Shown piece by piece: positions 1 to 7,246 of a stretch of DNA of 34,483 nucleotides. Numbering within the stretch: position 1 is the stretch's first letter; each line of letters starts with the position of its first letter. Source of the DNA: Desulfobulbus sp. (GTDB taxonomy: Bacteria > Desulfobacterota > Desulfobulbia > Desulfobulbales > Desulfobulbaceae); contig JAQUEZ010000058.1 in assembly GCA_028684915.1 (NCBI GenBank), positions 1-34,483 on the forward strand. The letters run 5' to 3'. Made by a program: the position numbers and the translations under genes. The notes under the pieces were generated by a model, which saw nothing but the letters and a program-made list of their open reading frames with translations, was not told where the DNA came from and did not search any database.

Positions 1-623
1 ACGGTGCCAGGCTTGAAACGCCAGCTGGAAAGGCAGCGAAGAACACTCTGTTCAAAAACTCCCGCCGGCTTGGCCGCCAACACACTCACCTTGCCCACGA
101 TCCCGTTTTCATCGACCACGAAACAAACCTTGACCCAGCCCTCGATGTTGCGCCGCTTGGCTGAATGGGGATAGTTTGGTGGGAGCTGCACCAAGGTGGT
201 CAACGGACCGTCGAGTTGGCCGACGGAAAAGGTTTCGCTAAAATTCCCCTGGGGGAGTGCGGTCTCCATAGGTGGGAGGTTGAGCGTGTTCGGGCTGCTC
301 GGCAATCGGGGATTTAGCTCGAAAGGGAGTTCCAGTTTGGGTGTCGGTAACGGCGTCGTGGTCGGCTTGGGCCGCTGCAGCGGTTTGGGCTCGGGCGGCT
401 TGACCGGCTCATTATTTTTGCGTGTTTCCGGGGGACGCAGCCGAGTAAGACTAATCTGCGGCACCAGAGTCTCGAAGGCGGGCTTATTCGGAGCCGTGGC
501 AATCAGGGCTGGCATAAGCAGATATAGCCCTAGGTTGAGCACTGCGGCAACCAACGCTGCCTTGAGCCAGTCCAGGCCTGAATGCTGATTCAACCCCGGA
601 TATCGATTGAGCGCAGTGTCCAT
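1..623 (-). CDS. tonB: TonB family energy transducer (3' end cut by window edge)
   Basis: This gene links an inner-membrane ExbB/ExbD proton channel to outer-membrane receptors. Read leftward from ATG 623, it has a short cytoplasmic N-terminus, one membrane segment at about residues 20-43, a proline/lysine-rich periplasmic spacer (about 70-125) and the start of a TonB C-terminal domain, with PPNYPHSAKRR, then FVVDENGIVGKVSVL, then SSWRFKPGT just before the window ends. The start overlaps the exbD stop (TGATG), so translation is probably coupled. It is the last visible gene of an operon whose leader carries a cobalamin riboswitch, so it probably serves B12/corrinoid receptors such as the one at 13532-15457. 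The last residues lie outside the window. Family assignment is secure; the receptor partner is inferred. Confidence 0.9.
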   Translation of the reverse strand, partial: MDTALNRYPGLNQHSGLDWLKAALVAAVLNLGLYLLMPALIATAPNKPAFETLVPQISLTRLRPPETRKNNEPVKPPEPKPLQRPKPTTTPLPTPKLELPFELNPRLPSSPNTLNLPPMETALPQGNFSETFSVGQLDGPLTTLVQLPPNYPHSAKRRNIEGWVKVCFVVDENGIVGKVSVLAAKPAGVFEQSVLRCLSSWRFKPGT

Positions 624-1042
624 CAGGATCCCTGGGGCAAACTGGCTGCCAGCGAAACATTGACCGCTCCGGCCATTCGGCAGCCATCCATAACCTGGAT
701 GGCGGTACCGGTGGAACTGGTCTTATCGGCAACAACAATCACTGCCGCCTCGGGATTTTCCGCCAGGGCCCGTTCCACATTGGCCCGTACGGCGCTGAGA
801 TCGATCTCCCGCTGTTCCATGAAGATGCGGTTGTCCGGAGATATGGCGATCAGGATCGAACGTTTGTTCTCCAGGGTGGCGGTGGAGGCGGTCGGACGGC
901 TGACCTCGATTCCGGTCTCCTTGACAAAGGAGGTGTTGACCAGGAAAAAAATGAGGAGAATGAACACCATGTCGATCAAGGGAGCGATATCCAGCCCCGG
1001 GGTTGAACGGTTGGCGCGGCGACTGCCGCTAATATTCAGCAT
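623..1042 (-). CDS. exbD: Biopolymer transport protein ExbD
   Basis: This is the inner-membrane partner of ExbB in the TonB motor. The 139-residue length is normal for ExbD. The single membrane segment (about residues 19-40) carries the motif APLIDMVFILLIFFLV, and Asp24 sits where the essential proton-carrying aspartate of ExbD/TolR lies. A periplasmic domain follows (about 45-139). The start overlaps the upstream short exbB by 7 bases and the stop overlaps the tonB start, giving a tightly coupled operon. It presumably assembles with the ExbB encoded at 1036-1653. Regulation is expected from the B12 riboswitch at the head of the operon. I see nothing missing in the protein. Confidence 0.93.
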   Translation of the reverse strand: MLNISGSRRANRSTPGLDIAPLIDMVFILLIFFLVNTSFVKETGIEVSRPTASTATLENKRSILIAISPDNRIFMEQREIDLSAVRANVERALAENPEAAVIVVADKTSSTGTAIQVMDGCRMAGAVNVSLAASLPQGS

Positions 1043-1653
1043 GGAGCCTCCTGAAGATGACGGCGGAGGTAATAGCCGGTGGCAATCAGCTGCCGCCGTA
1101 ATGCCTGGGCTCGGCGATCGAGAAAATTTTTCATGTACAGTCCCGGGATGGCAACAATCAACCCGGTCTGTGTGGTGATCAGTGCTTCGGAGATGCCCCC
1201 TGCCATGCCTTTGGCGTTGCCGGTGCCAAAAAGCGACATCACCTCAAAGGTGGACATCATCCCGGTGACCGTTCCCAGCAGGCCCAATAGCGGCGCCACC
1301 GTTGCCAGCACCCCGATCAAAGGCAGGAACCGGGTCAGGCTGCGATTCATGGAAAGCACCAGTTCATCGAGAATATTGCGATCAAGGGAAGGGTCACCGC
1401 TGCGACGGTCCAAAAAACGAATGATCAACAGCGCCACTGCCCCACCCTCGTTGGGATCCGGCAAACGATTGTCGCGGATGCACTCCCAGGCCAGAGGCCC
1501 GGAAAGGGTGCGGAGACTGAGCCTGCGCAGGATAATTGCCCGGTCGGCGATCAACAGCCACATGGCCAGACTGACCAAAAGCAGCGGCAGCATCACCGGA
1601 CCGCCGGTGCGAAAGTATGCGCCCAGGCTGTACCAGGCATCGCTGATCAGCAT
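1036..1653 (-). CDS. exbB: ExbB/MotA/TolQ proton channel protein (short form)
   Basis: The 205-residue protein has the three-membrane-helix layout of ExbB/TolQ: one N-terminal helix (about 18-38) and two C-terminal helices around the family signature LLGLLGTVTGMMSTF and the stretch SEALITTQTGLIVAIPGL. It would form the pentameric proton channel that, with ExbD, energises TonB. The gene overlaps the long ExbB-like gene upstream by 7 bases and exbD downstream by 7 bases. Two ExbB-type proteins in one operon is the arrangement of TonB2-type systems, where the long paralogue (TtpC in Vibrio) is an extra component. This short one is the likely core channel. Confidence 0.92.
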   Translation of the reverse strand: MLISDAWYSLGAYFRTGGPVMLPLLLVSLAMWLLIADRAIILRRLSLRTLSGPLAWECIRDNRLPDPNEGGAVALLIIRFLDRRSGDPSLDRNILDELVLSMNRSLTRFLPLIGVLATVAPLLGLLGTVTGMMSTFEVMSLFGTGNAKGMAGGISEALITTQTGLIVAIPGLYMKNFLDRRAQALRRQLIATGYYLRRHLQEAPC

Positions 1654-3083
1654 ACCTGCTCCCGACGGCGATGGATGATATTGACCAGGGACACAGCCTG
1701 CTCCTCGAGATCGCCGACCATGCGATCAACACCACGGCTGAGCAGATTATGCAGCAGCATCAAAGGGATGGCCACGGAAAGGCCGAGCATGGTGGTGACC
1801 AGGGCCTCGGAGATACCGCCGGACATCAGTCGCGGATCGCTGGCACCATAGAGAGTGATCACATGGAAAACGTTGATCATGCCGGTGACCGTGCCCAACA
1901 AACCCAGCAAAGGCGCGATGGCGGTGAGCATGCCCAGGGTGGAAAGAAACCGCTCCAGGCCGGGAATTTCCTTGAGGAGGGCCTCCTGGAGTACGTTCTC
2001 CATATCCTCAGGCTGCAGTGATCTTGCCTTGAGTCCGGCCAGCAGCACCCGGGCTAAGGGTTTACCGGCGGCTTGGCTGCAAAGTTGCTCGCAACCCGCC
2101 CAATCGCCGTTGCGGCTCAGTTCACGGATGTGCTCGATCAGGAGCAATTTGGTGTGGCGGTTGCGCACCAAGCGCAGAGTCCGCTCAGCAACGATCAACA
2201 AACCAATCACAAGAATACCCAGGATCGGCCAGACAATGGGACCGCCTTTACCGATCTGATCGGTGAGGCTGAGCTGGTGGCTCAACTGGCGCAGGGCCGC
2301 GCCCCGACCGATATCCACCGGCACGGCCTCACTCTTGCCTGCCATATAAGCGGCAAGTTGCTTCTGCAGGCTGCTGCCGGGCAACTGCGACAAGGCGTAG
2401 AGTTTACTGCCGTCAGAGGAATGGTTGAGGAAACCGATCTCGCCATCCAAGCGGTAGGCGGCAATGAAGGGTCCGATCAGGAGGAGATCTGCCTGCACCT
2501 CTCGCCCGGAACGGTCGATGATCTGCCCCTTTTCCAGGCTGACCTCACCCGAACGCTTGATCTCATCGATCAAGGCGGTGGTCATGGCACGAACATCGTC
2601 CATACCGGGAAAACGCTCGTCCTCGGCCACAGCGGCAAGAAAAGAGGTCGGTGCAGAGCCCACCGCAGACTGTGGATTCTGACTGATCAGTGTATCCAGG
2701 TCCTTGGCGTTGATCCGAATCTGCCCCACCAGTTCGCGGACCATGCCGTCGGTCTGGGCGAGTTGTTCGTTGACGCTGCTCTCTTCGGCTGCCAGTTTGG
2801 TGTTGGTCTCCTCAAGCGCCTTCACCTTTTCCGTCAATCGATTTTTCTCCGCCTCAAGCTGGGCCACCGCCTTTTCCAGGCTCGAGCGATCGGCAAAAAC
2901 CTTAGCCCGGATCTCGGCCGCGGCCTGCTCGGCGGCAACCTGCTCCGCCCTTGCCTTGCGAGCCATCTCTTCTTTGGCTTGTTGGGCTTGATGTGGTAAG
3001 GCCCGCATATCCTCGGCCGCAAGCGGAGCGACCACGACAATTGTTATCAACAACCCGATCATCATCCAGAACAAAGTTCTCAT
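1647..3083 (-). CDS. Long ExbB/MotA/TolQ protein with periplasmic coiled coil (TtpC-like)
   Basis: The 478-residue protein starts with a signal sequence or membrane anchor (residues 1-23), followed by an Ala/Glu/Lys-rich coiled coil (about 30-125) and a periplasmic middle domain. A membrane helix lies near 283-305, and an ExbB domain fills the C-terminal third, with APLLGLLGTVTGMINVF and SEALVTTMLGLSVAIPLML. This is the architecture of TtpC-type proteins of TonB2 systems, which Vibrio TonB2 needs for siderophore uptake; the match is by architecture, from memory of the family. It lies directly after the DUF3450 gene (4-base overlap) and before the short exbB (7-base overlap). Its job is probably to couple or lengthen the motor across the periplasm. 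No truncation is visible. Confidence 0.88.
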   Translation of the reverse strand: MRTLFWMMIGLLITIVVVAPLAAEDMRALPHQAQQAKEEMARKARAEQVAAEQAAAEIRAKVFADRSSLEKAVAQLEAEKNRLTEKVKALEETNTKLAAEESSVNEQLAQTDGMVRELVGQIRINAKDLDTLISQNPQSAVGSAPTSFLAAVAEDERFPGMDDVRAMTTALIDEIKRSGEVSLEKGQIIDRSGREVQADLLLIGPFIAAYRLDGEIGFLNHSSDGSKLYALSQLPGSSLQKQLAAYMAGKSEAVPVDIGRGAALRQLSHQLSLTDQIGKGGPIVWPILGILVIGLLIVAERTLRLVRNRHTKLLLIEHIRELSRNGDWAGCEQLCSQAAGKPLARVLLAGLKARSLQPEDMENVLQEALLKEIPGLERFLSTLGMLTAIAPLLGLLGTVTGMINVFHVITLYGASDPRLMSGGISEALVTTMLGLSVAIPLMLLHNLLSRGVDRMVGDLEEQAVSLVNIIHRRREQVC

Positions 3084-3862
3084 GGCTGCACCATCCTTCC
3101 CAGCGGCAAGCTCACCAGTTCCACGGGTTGGCGTTTGCCAGCCATGGCCACGGCCAACTTGAGCGGGCGCAAGTAGGCATCATCCAGCGGCTGCCAAGTT
3201 TTGGATGCCAGGTTGTAAGAGCCACAATTTTCCTGATCAAGGCTGAGGTAAAACAGGTTGAGTCGCCCGAAGCGGAAGATATCCACCAACGTGGGTTGGC
3301 CTTGCAGATCGACATGGGCCTGGTAGACCTCGGTCGTCGTGCCATATTCGGCCTCTACCAGCAATCCCTCCATCAAACGTCGGTACTTTTCACCGACGCT
3401 GACGGCAGGATCATTGATCAACGCCTGCAATTTCTCTAAGCGTTGCTGTCGTTCCTGCTCAAGAAAGGGAGGACCATCCTGGGTGACTGCTGCAAGTTTC
3501 TGCAACAGTTCATCAAGAAAGGGGGTGATTTCACCGGTGATGCGGGAAATTTCCGTGAGTTGTTGTTGCTTGGCTGCGAGCCGTTCACGCGTGGAATCGA
3601 CAGCGGTCTGTAACTCGCCATCACGCTCTTTGAGCTGCTTGATCTCTTCCTGCAAAAGCTCATACCGTGCAGTCAGACGTTCACGGTCACCCCGCCACTG
3701 ATCGACCGCCTTTTGCGCCGATTGGCGGGTATCGATGGCCTGACGGAGGGGCTGCTCCACCCGGCGTTGGGTTTCGGTGGGCTGAGCTCCTCCCAGCCTC
3801 GGGAGCAGCAATGTGCAAAGAAAAAGGAGAAAAAACAATCGAAGAGAGACCACGGATTCCAC
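3080..3862 (-). CDS. DUF3450 family periplasmic coiled-coil protein
   Basis: The protein has a hydrophobic signal segment (LRLFFLLFLCTLLLP), a long charged coiled coil (roughly residues 35-120 from the chosen start) and a C-terminal globular part that includes GQPTLVDIFRFGRLNLFYLS. This pattern is typical of DUF3450, the family found as the first gene of TonB2/TtpC operons. Its exact function is unknown; a periplasmic scaffold for the long ExbB is a reasonable guess. The start is uncertain. GTG 3862 and GTG 3853 both place the signal peptide near the N-terminus, and neither has a strong ribosome binding site. A TTG at 3934 is in frame but lies inside the terminator of the riboswitch, so I rejected it. 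It is the first gene after the leftward riboswitch. Confidence 0.82.
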   Translation of the reverse strand: MESVVSLRLFFLLFLCTLLLPRLGGAQPTETQRRVEQPLRQAIDTRQSAQKAVDQWRGDRERLTARYELLQEEIKQLKERDGELQTAVDSTRERLAAKQQQLTEISRITGEITPFLDELLQKLAAVTQDGPPFLEQERQQRLEKLQALINDPAVSVGEKYRRLMEGLLVEAEYGTTTEVYQAHVDLQGQPTLVDIFRFGRLNLFYLSLDQENCGSYNLASKTWQPLDDAYLRPLKLAVAMAGKRQPVELVSLPLGRMVQP

Positions 3863-3931
3863 GCTAGGATGAAGTTGAACGCTTAAGCGAGGATGGCCGG
3901 GCTTCCGGGGGATTTTTTGGGGGCTTTGTGG

Positions 3932-3968
3932 CAAAAAAAATCCCGGATCGCAAAAAACGATCCGGGAT
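3932..3968 (-). terminator. Riboswitch-linked intrinsic terminator, leftward operon
   Basis: Read leftward, an 11-bp perfect stem (ATCCCGGATCG paired with CGATCCGGGAT), a 7-base T-rich loop and a run of eight T residues form a classic intrinsic terminator. It lies between the cobalamin aptamer and the DUF3450 gene, the expected place for an expression platform that stops transcription when cobalamin is bound. The same stem sequence is used by the rightward riboswitch at 4671-4712. Confidence 0.9.
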
Positions 3969-4039
3969 AGCCCTATTTATCCGCAGAAAAACTTCTTACC
4001 GGGTACGCTGCCGTCCTCGCAGTCGTCACCAAAGTACCA

Positions 4040-4197
4040 TTCAGGCAGGTCTTCTGACTTCCGAATCATCCTACTGGCTGCGTCTTCCCAACCGTAAACG
4101 GTCAGTGACATCAATGCAGCGTTCGTCCTCGGTCACAGCGGCGGGCCCGTCCCCGAATTGCACGGGGTTCCCTTTTATGTTCGTACGAACACCTGAA
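4040..4197 (-). promoter_or_regulatory. Cobalamin riboswitch aptamer (controls DUF3450-exbB-exbB-exbD-tonB)
   Basis: On the minus strand the conserved parts of a B12 aptamer appear in order: P1 arm TTCAGG (4197-4192), a P2 hairpin made from the palindrome TGTTCGTACGAACA (4191-4178), AAAAGGGAACCCCGTG, GACGGGCCCGCCGCTGT, the TGTCACTG segment, GGGAAGACGCAGCC, the B12-box form AAGTCAGAAGACCTGCC (4060-4044) and the closing P1 arm CCTGAA (4045-4040). The downstream terminator shows control by transcription attenuation, so the TonB motor operon should be off when cobalamin is plentiful. Confidence 0.95.
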
Positions 4198-4207
4198 CTA
4201 AGGGTGG

Positions 4208-4235
4208 ATAGAACCGATAGATTCCAAAAAGTCAA
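4208..4235 (-). promoter_or_regulatory. Probable sigma-70 promoter for the leftward operon
   Basis: Read leftward, TTGACT (4235-4230) is followed after 16 bases by TTCTAT (4213-4208), which would start transcription near 4201, right at the first base of the B12 aptamer. The -35 box is nearly perfect and the -10 box is weak. The position fits, but the call is by eye. Confidence 0.5.
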
Positions 4236-4413
4236 GAAAATATTTTTTATACGTCTACAAAATATGACCAAAAATATAAAAGTGTTACTCACTATGCATT
4301 GCAATGCAACACACTGCAAAAGCATTCTTCTTCAGCGTACTTGATCTCTCTGAAACAACCACACTGTGTGAGAAAAAAGTACAATTAAGGAACTATTCTC
4401 AAAAACATTCTGC

Positions 4414-4441
4414 TTGACTTTCACTTAAAACCGTCTAAACA
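4414..4441 (+). promoter_or_regulatory. Probable sigma-70 promoter for the rightward operon
   Basis: TTGACT at 4414-4419 is followed after 16 bases by TAAACA (4436-4441), placing the start near 4448, one base before the aptamer begins at 4449. Both divergent promoters share the TTGACTTT -35 region. The -10 box is weak, so confidence rests mostly on the position relative to the aptamer. Confidence 0.48.
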
Positions 4442-4448
4442 AGGCCTA

Positions 4449-4609
4449 TTCTCAGGCGCTCATTAGAGCTTAATAGGGAACTCCGTGCGAATCGGAGACA
4501 GGCCCGCTGCTGTATTCGGGGACGAACGCTGCTTCAATGTCACTGACGATCAAGTCGGGAAGACGCAGCCGGTAGAGTGATCCGTAAGTCAGAAGACCTG
4601 CCTGAAGAA
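4449..4609 (+). promoter_or_regulatory. Cobalamin riboswitch aptamer (controls the CobN-like operon)
   Basis: The elements run in order: P1 arm TTCTCAGG (4449-4456), P2 hairpin GCTCATTAGAGC, AATAGGGAACTCCGTGCGAA, GACAGGCCCGCTGCTGT, AATGTCACTG, GGGAAGACGCAGCC, the B12-box form AAGTCAGAAGACCTGCC (4586-4602) and the closing arm CCTGAAGAA (4601-4609). It is followed by a linker and an intrinsic terminator before the first gene. The large downstream operon is therefore expected to be repressed by cobalamin, which is the strongest evidence that its CobN-like enzyme and receptor deal with corrinoids. Confidence 0.95.
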
Positions 4610-4670
4610 TTGAGCGTCTGCTTCGTGGACGGAAGCCCGCTCGCATCATATATACGGGTAAAAATGGGAC

Positions 4671-4712
4671 ATCCCGGATCGATTGTAATCTTCGATCCGG
4701 GATTTTTTTTTT
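4671..4712 (+). terminator. Riboswitch-linked intrinsic terminator, rightward operon
   Basis: A 12-bp perfect stem (ATCCCGGATCGA with TCGATCCGGGAT), a 9-base loop and ten T residues follow the aptamer and precede the first gene by about 45 bases. The stem is the same sequence as that of the opposing riboswitch at 3932-3968; loop and tail lengths differ. Confidence 0.92.
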
Positions 4713-4757
4713 GCCCAATCTCGCGTAGCAACACCATTTCTCCAAATGAAGGACCGT

Positions 4758-5180
4758 ATGAAGATACTCTCAGCTGTTGTGGTTTCCCTTCTGTTGACCT
4801 GCCTCGCTCCGCTCGCCTACTCGGCCGCCTCGAAACCAACAGAGGCACGAGTGGCGGAGGTGCAAAGCTGGCTGGGCCTGATTGACGCGGGCAATTACGG
4901 CAAAAGTTGGCAAACAGCCTCCAATTTCTTGCAAAGCGCCGTTTCCGAGGCCAACTGGACCAGTGTACTCCAAGCTTCGCGAACACCACTGGGAACACTG
5001 GTGCACAGGAATCATCAAACAAGCCAACAGGCAACCTCGCTTCCGGGTGCACCCGATGGTGAGTATTGCATACTGACCTTCTCCACCGAATTCGCCAAGA
5101 AAAAGACGGCCACAGAAACCGTCACCATCATGCGGGAATCGGACGGTCAATGGCGGGCTGCCGGATATTTCATCAAATAA
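4758..5180 (+). CDS. Exported DUF4019 family protein
   Basis: This 140-residue protein has a clear signal peptide (MKILSAVVVSLLLTCLAPLA, then YSAAS) and a small domain of the DUF4019 type, with WLGLIDAGNYGKSWQTAS near the N-terminus and the closing strand ESDGQWRAAGYFIK. DUF4019 proteins resemble NTF2-like folds and have no assigned reaction. I chose ATG 4758 because AAGGA sits four bases before it; an in-frame ATG at 4746 would add four residues. It is the first gene after the rightward B12 terminator and lies 26 bases before the BtuF-CbiZ gene. An envelope accessory role in corrinoid handling is inferred only from context. Confidence 0.85.
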   Translation: MKILSAVVVSLLLTCLAPLAYSAASKPTEARVAEVQSWLGLIDAGNYGKSWQTASNFLQSAVSEANWTSVLQASRTPLGTLVHRNHQTSQQATSLPGAPDGEYCILTFSTEFAKKKTATETVTIMRESDGQWRAAGYFIK

Positions 5181-5206
5181 ACCGCTTCCGTCTCCAGGTG
5201 AATCCC

Positions 5207-7246
5207 ATGCGAATCCAGGCCTTTTTAACCCGCCCCCTGCTCATAATACTCCTGCTCACTTGGCCATTGCTGTATTCCGGTCAGGCTGCGGAGTATCCCC
5301 TCACCCTCAAAGACAGCCTGGGAAGGGAACTGACCCTGAACACACCACCAAAGCGGGTGGTGTGCCTGGTCGGTTCGGTGACCGATCTGCTGGTTAACCT
5401 CGATAAAACCGATATTTTAGTGGGACTGACCCGCCAAGACCTGCTCAGCCACAGCAGCCTGCGGATCGCAAGCATGGGCAGTTTTTCCCAACCTGATAAT
5501 GAGGCGATTGAAGCAGTCAAGCCGGACCTGATCATCGCCTCTCTCTCGAATCAAGCCTTGCTGAAAAAGTGGCAAACCAATCCTCAAATCTTTTCCAAGG
5601 CCCTCTTTTTCGATGAAGGATCGCTTGAGCAGGGATTTGCCCGCATGGAGCTGATCGGTCGCCTCGTTGAACGACAACAGGCGGCGCAAGCAATTATCGA
5701 CCAAAACCGAGAGCAGATCGCCTTGGTTCGAACCCGTGTGCAACAACTCCCCCGGGAAAAACGCAAACGGGTCGCACGAGTAGTGGCGGGAGCAAATGGG
5801 ATGTACTGTCCCGGTGACGATTCATTTCAAAACGAGATGATCGAAGTCGCCGGAGGCGTTCCTCCCCACTGGGGCATAAACGGCAGTTTTGTGCCGGTGG
5901 ATCTCACCGCCTGGAAAACGTTCAACCCGCAGATGATTTACGGCTGCGATCGCAACATGGAGGCTGTACGCGCCCAACTGCAACAAGGGGGGTGGAAGCA
6001 GGTCGATGCGGTCCGCAACCATGCCATCACCCAACTTCCCTGCTCCATTGCCTGCCAAATTACGCCGCAGGTTGGGGCAGCAGTGCAGTGGCTTGCGGCC
6101 TCCTTCTATCCGGCGCTCTTTGCCGATACCAGCAAGGCCGTGCGTAAAAACGGCGTTCACGATGAACGCCCCCTGACGCTTGACCTTTCTTTTGTACAAT
6201 CCGCCAAGGTGGTCACGCACCGGGTCAATGACGCGGACTTCAAATCCCTGGCGATACGTTTCACCACCCCCCAATCGATCCTCTCCACCATTGACGGCAA
6301 CCTGAGCGGTATTCAGGCGGTGGGCAACACCTTTGTGCCCATGCACGCCAGCCTCGGCCACATGGCCTTTGGTGTTGACCAGGTGACAAAGGAAATCGCC
6401 ACCAACCTCGGCTATACGCCGAAAACCTATTCGGGGCTGATGACCGGGGCCAACATGGACAACCTCTCGGTCCAGGTCAGGCGCTTCAAAGATCTTGAGG
6501 TCGTGGCCCTGGTGACTGCCGGGGTGCGCGGCAATGCCCAGCGCATGTCCAAGGATATTGGCCACGCGCAAACTCTGGGCACGATCAATATCGTGCTTCT
6601 GACCAACCATAAACTCGCCCCGGAGGGCATGGCCCGGGCGATCATTACCGCCACCGAGGCCAAGACCGCGGCACTTTTGGATCTCGACATCCGCAGCACC
6701 GCTCAACCCTGGCTCTATCGTGCCACCGGTACCGGTACCGACTCGATGATTGTGGTCCAGGGCGTGGGGAATCTGGTTCGCTATACCGGCGGCCACTCCA
6801 AGATCGGCGAGTTGATTGCCAAGGCGGTGCATGCCGGCGTGACCGAGGCCCTGATCGGCCAGAACGGGATCAAGGCTGGGCGCAGTGTGCTGCAACGGCT
6901 TGATGAGCGCAAACTGAGCCTGGAATGGCTCTCCCAGCTCTACCCGTCCCCCCTGGCAAAAAACGAGCTGATGCGCCGACTGGAAAAAGCCCTGGAGGAT
7001 CCGGTCACAGCCGGGTTTATCGAGACCGCCCTGGCCATCAGCGATGATGCGGGTAAAGGGCTGATCAGCGATCTTTCGGCCTTTGACCTGCTCTGTTTTA
7101 CCGAGGGTGAACGCCTTTCCGGCAAAAAAGATCTCGCCCCAGCAAAGATCAACACCCCCAATCTTGTACCGCCGGTTATGGCCAGAGCCTTTGGGGTGCT
7201 GGTGGCTGGTGTGAGTGCTGACCGTGCAGAAAACAAGGAGCAATAA
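5207..7246 (+). CDS. Exported BtuF-type corrinoid-binding protein fused to CbiZ amidohydrolase
   Basis: The 679-residue product has a signal peptide (residues 1-30, LLIILLLTWPLLYSGQAAE). A TroA/BtuF-like periplasmic binding domain follows (about 33-310; RVVCLVGSVTDLLVNLDKTD, PDLIIASLSNQALL, a linking helix near ERQQAAQAIID). Next comes a CbiZ adenosylcobinamide amidohydrolase domain (about 325-570; MTGANMDNLSVQ, VTAGVRGNAQRM near 436, ATGTGTDSMIVVQG near 508). A helical tail of about 100 residues (570-679) is not part of the usual CbiZ core. CbiZ normally works in the cytoplasm, cutting the side chain of adenosylated incomplete corrinoids or pseudocobalamin to give cobyric acid. Here export and fusion to a binding domain imply cleavage in the periplasm. 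No BtuC/BtuD genes are nearby. The start is ATG 5207 with AGGTG upstream; a longer frame from 5066 overlaps the previous gene and hides the signal peptide. The gene ends just before the CobN-like GTG. Confidence 0.9.
   Translation: MRIQAFLTRPLLIILLLTWPLLYSGQAAEYPLTLKDSLGRELTLNTPPKRVVCLVGSVTDLLVNLDKTDILVGLTRQDLLSHSSLRIASMGSFSQPDNEAIEAVKPDLIIASLSNQALLKKWQTNPQIFSKALFFDEGSLEQGFARMELIGRLVERQQAAQAIIDQNREQIALVRTRVQQLPREKRKRVARVVAGANGMYCPGDDSFQNEMIEVAGGVPPHWGINGSFVPVDLTAWKTFNPQMIYGCDRNMEAVRAQLQQGGWKQVDAVRNHAITQLPCSIACQITPQVGAAVQWLAASFYPALFADTSKAVRKNGVHDERPLTLDLSFVQSAKVVTHRVNDADFKSLAIRFTTPQSILSTIDGNLSGIQAVGNTFVPMHASLGHMAFGVDQVTKEIATNLGYTPKTYSGLMTGANMDNLSVQVRRFKDLEVVALVTAGVRGNAQRMSKDIGHAQTLGTINIVLLTNHKLAPEGMARAIITATEAKTAALLDLDIRSTAQPWLYRATGTGTDSMIVVQGVGNLVRYTGGHSKIGELIAKAVHAGVTEALIGQNGIKAGRSVLQRLDERKLSLEWLSQLYPSPLAKNELMRRLEKALEDPVTAGFIETALAISDDAGKGLISDLSAFDLLCFTEGERLSGKKDLAPAKINTPNLVPPVMARAFGVLVAGVSADRAENKEQ

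Noticed and set aside
2073..2999. Plus-strand open frame opposite the long ExbB gene
   Set aside because: It is antisense to a gene with clear ExbB motifs and tight operon overlaps; no family resemblance on the plus strand.
3863..3934. Longer N-terminus for the DUF3450 protein from TTG 3934
   Set aside because: The TTG is in the T tract of the riboswitch terminator and would put about 25 residues before the signal peptide.
4577..4885. Open frame across the rightward riboswitch and terminator
   Set aside because: The sequence is accounted for by the B12 aptamer, the terminator and the start of the DUF4019 gene.
5822..7243. Long minus-strand open frame opposite the BtuF-CbiZ gene
   Set aside because: It has no recognisable domain, no start signal and low-complexity His/Gly composition; the plus strand is clearly coding.
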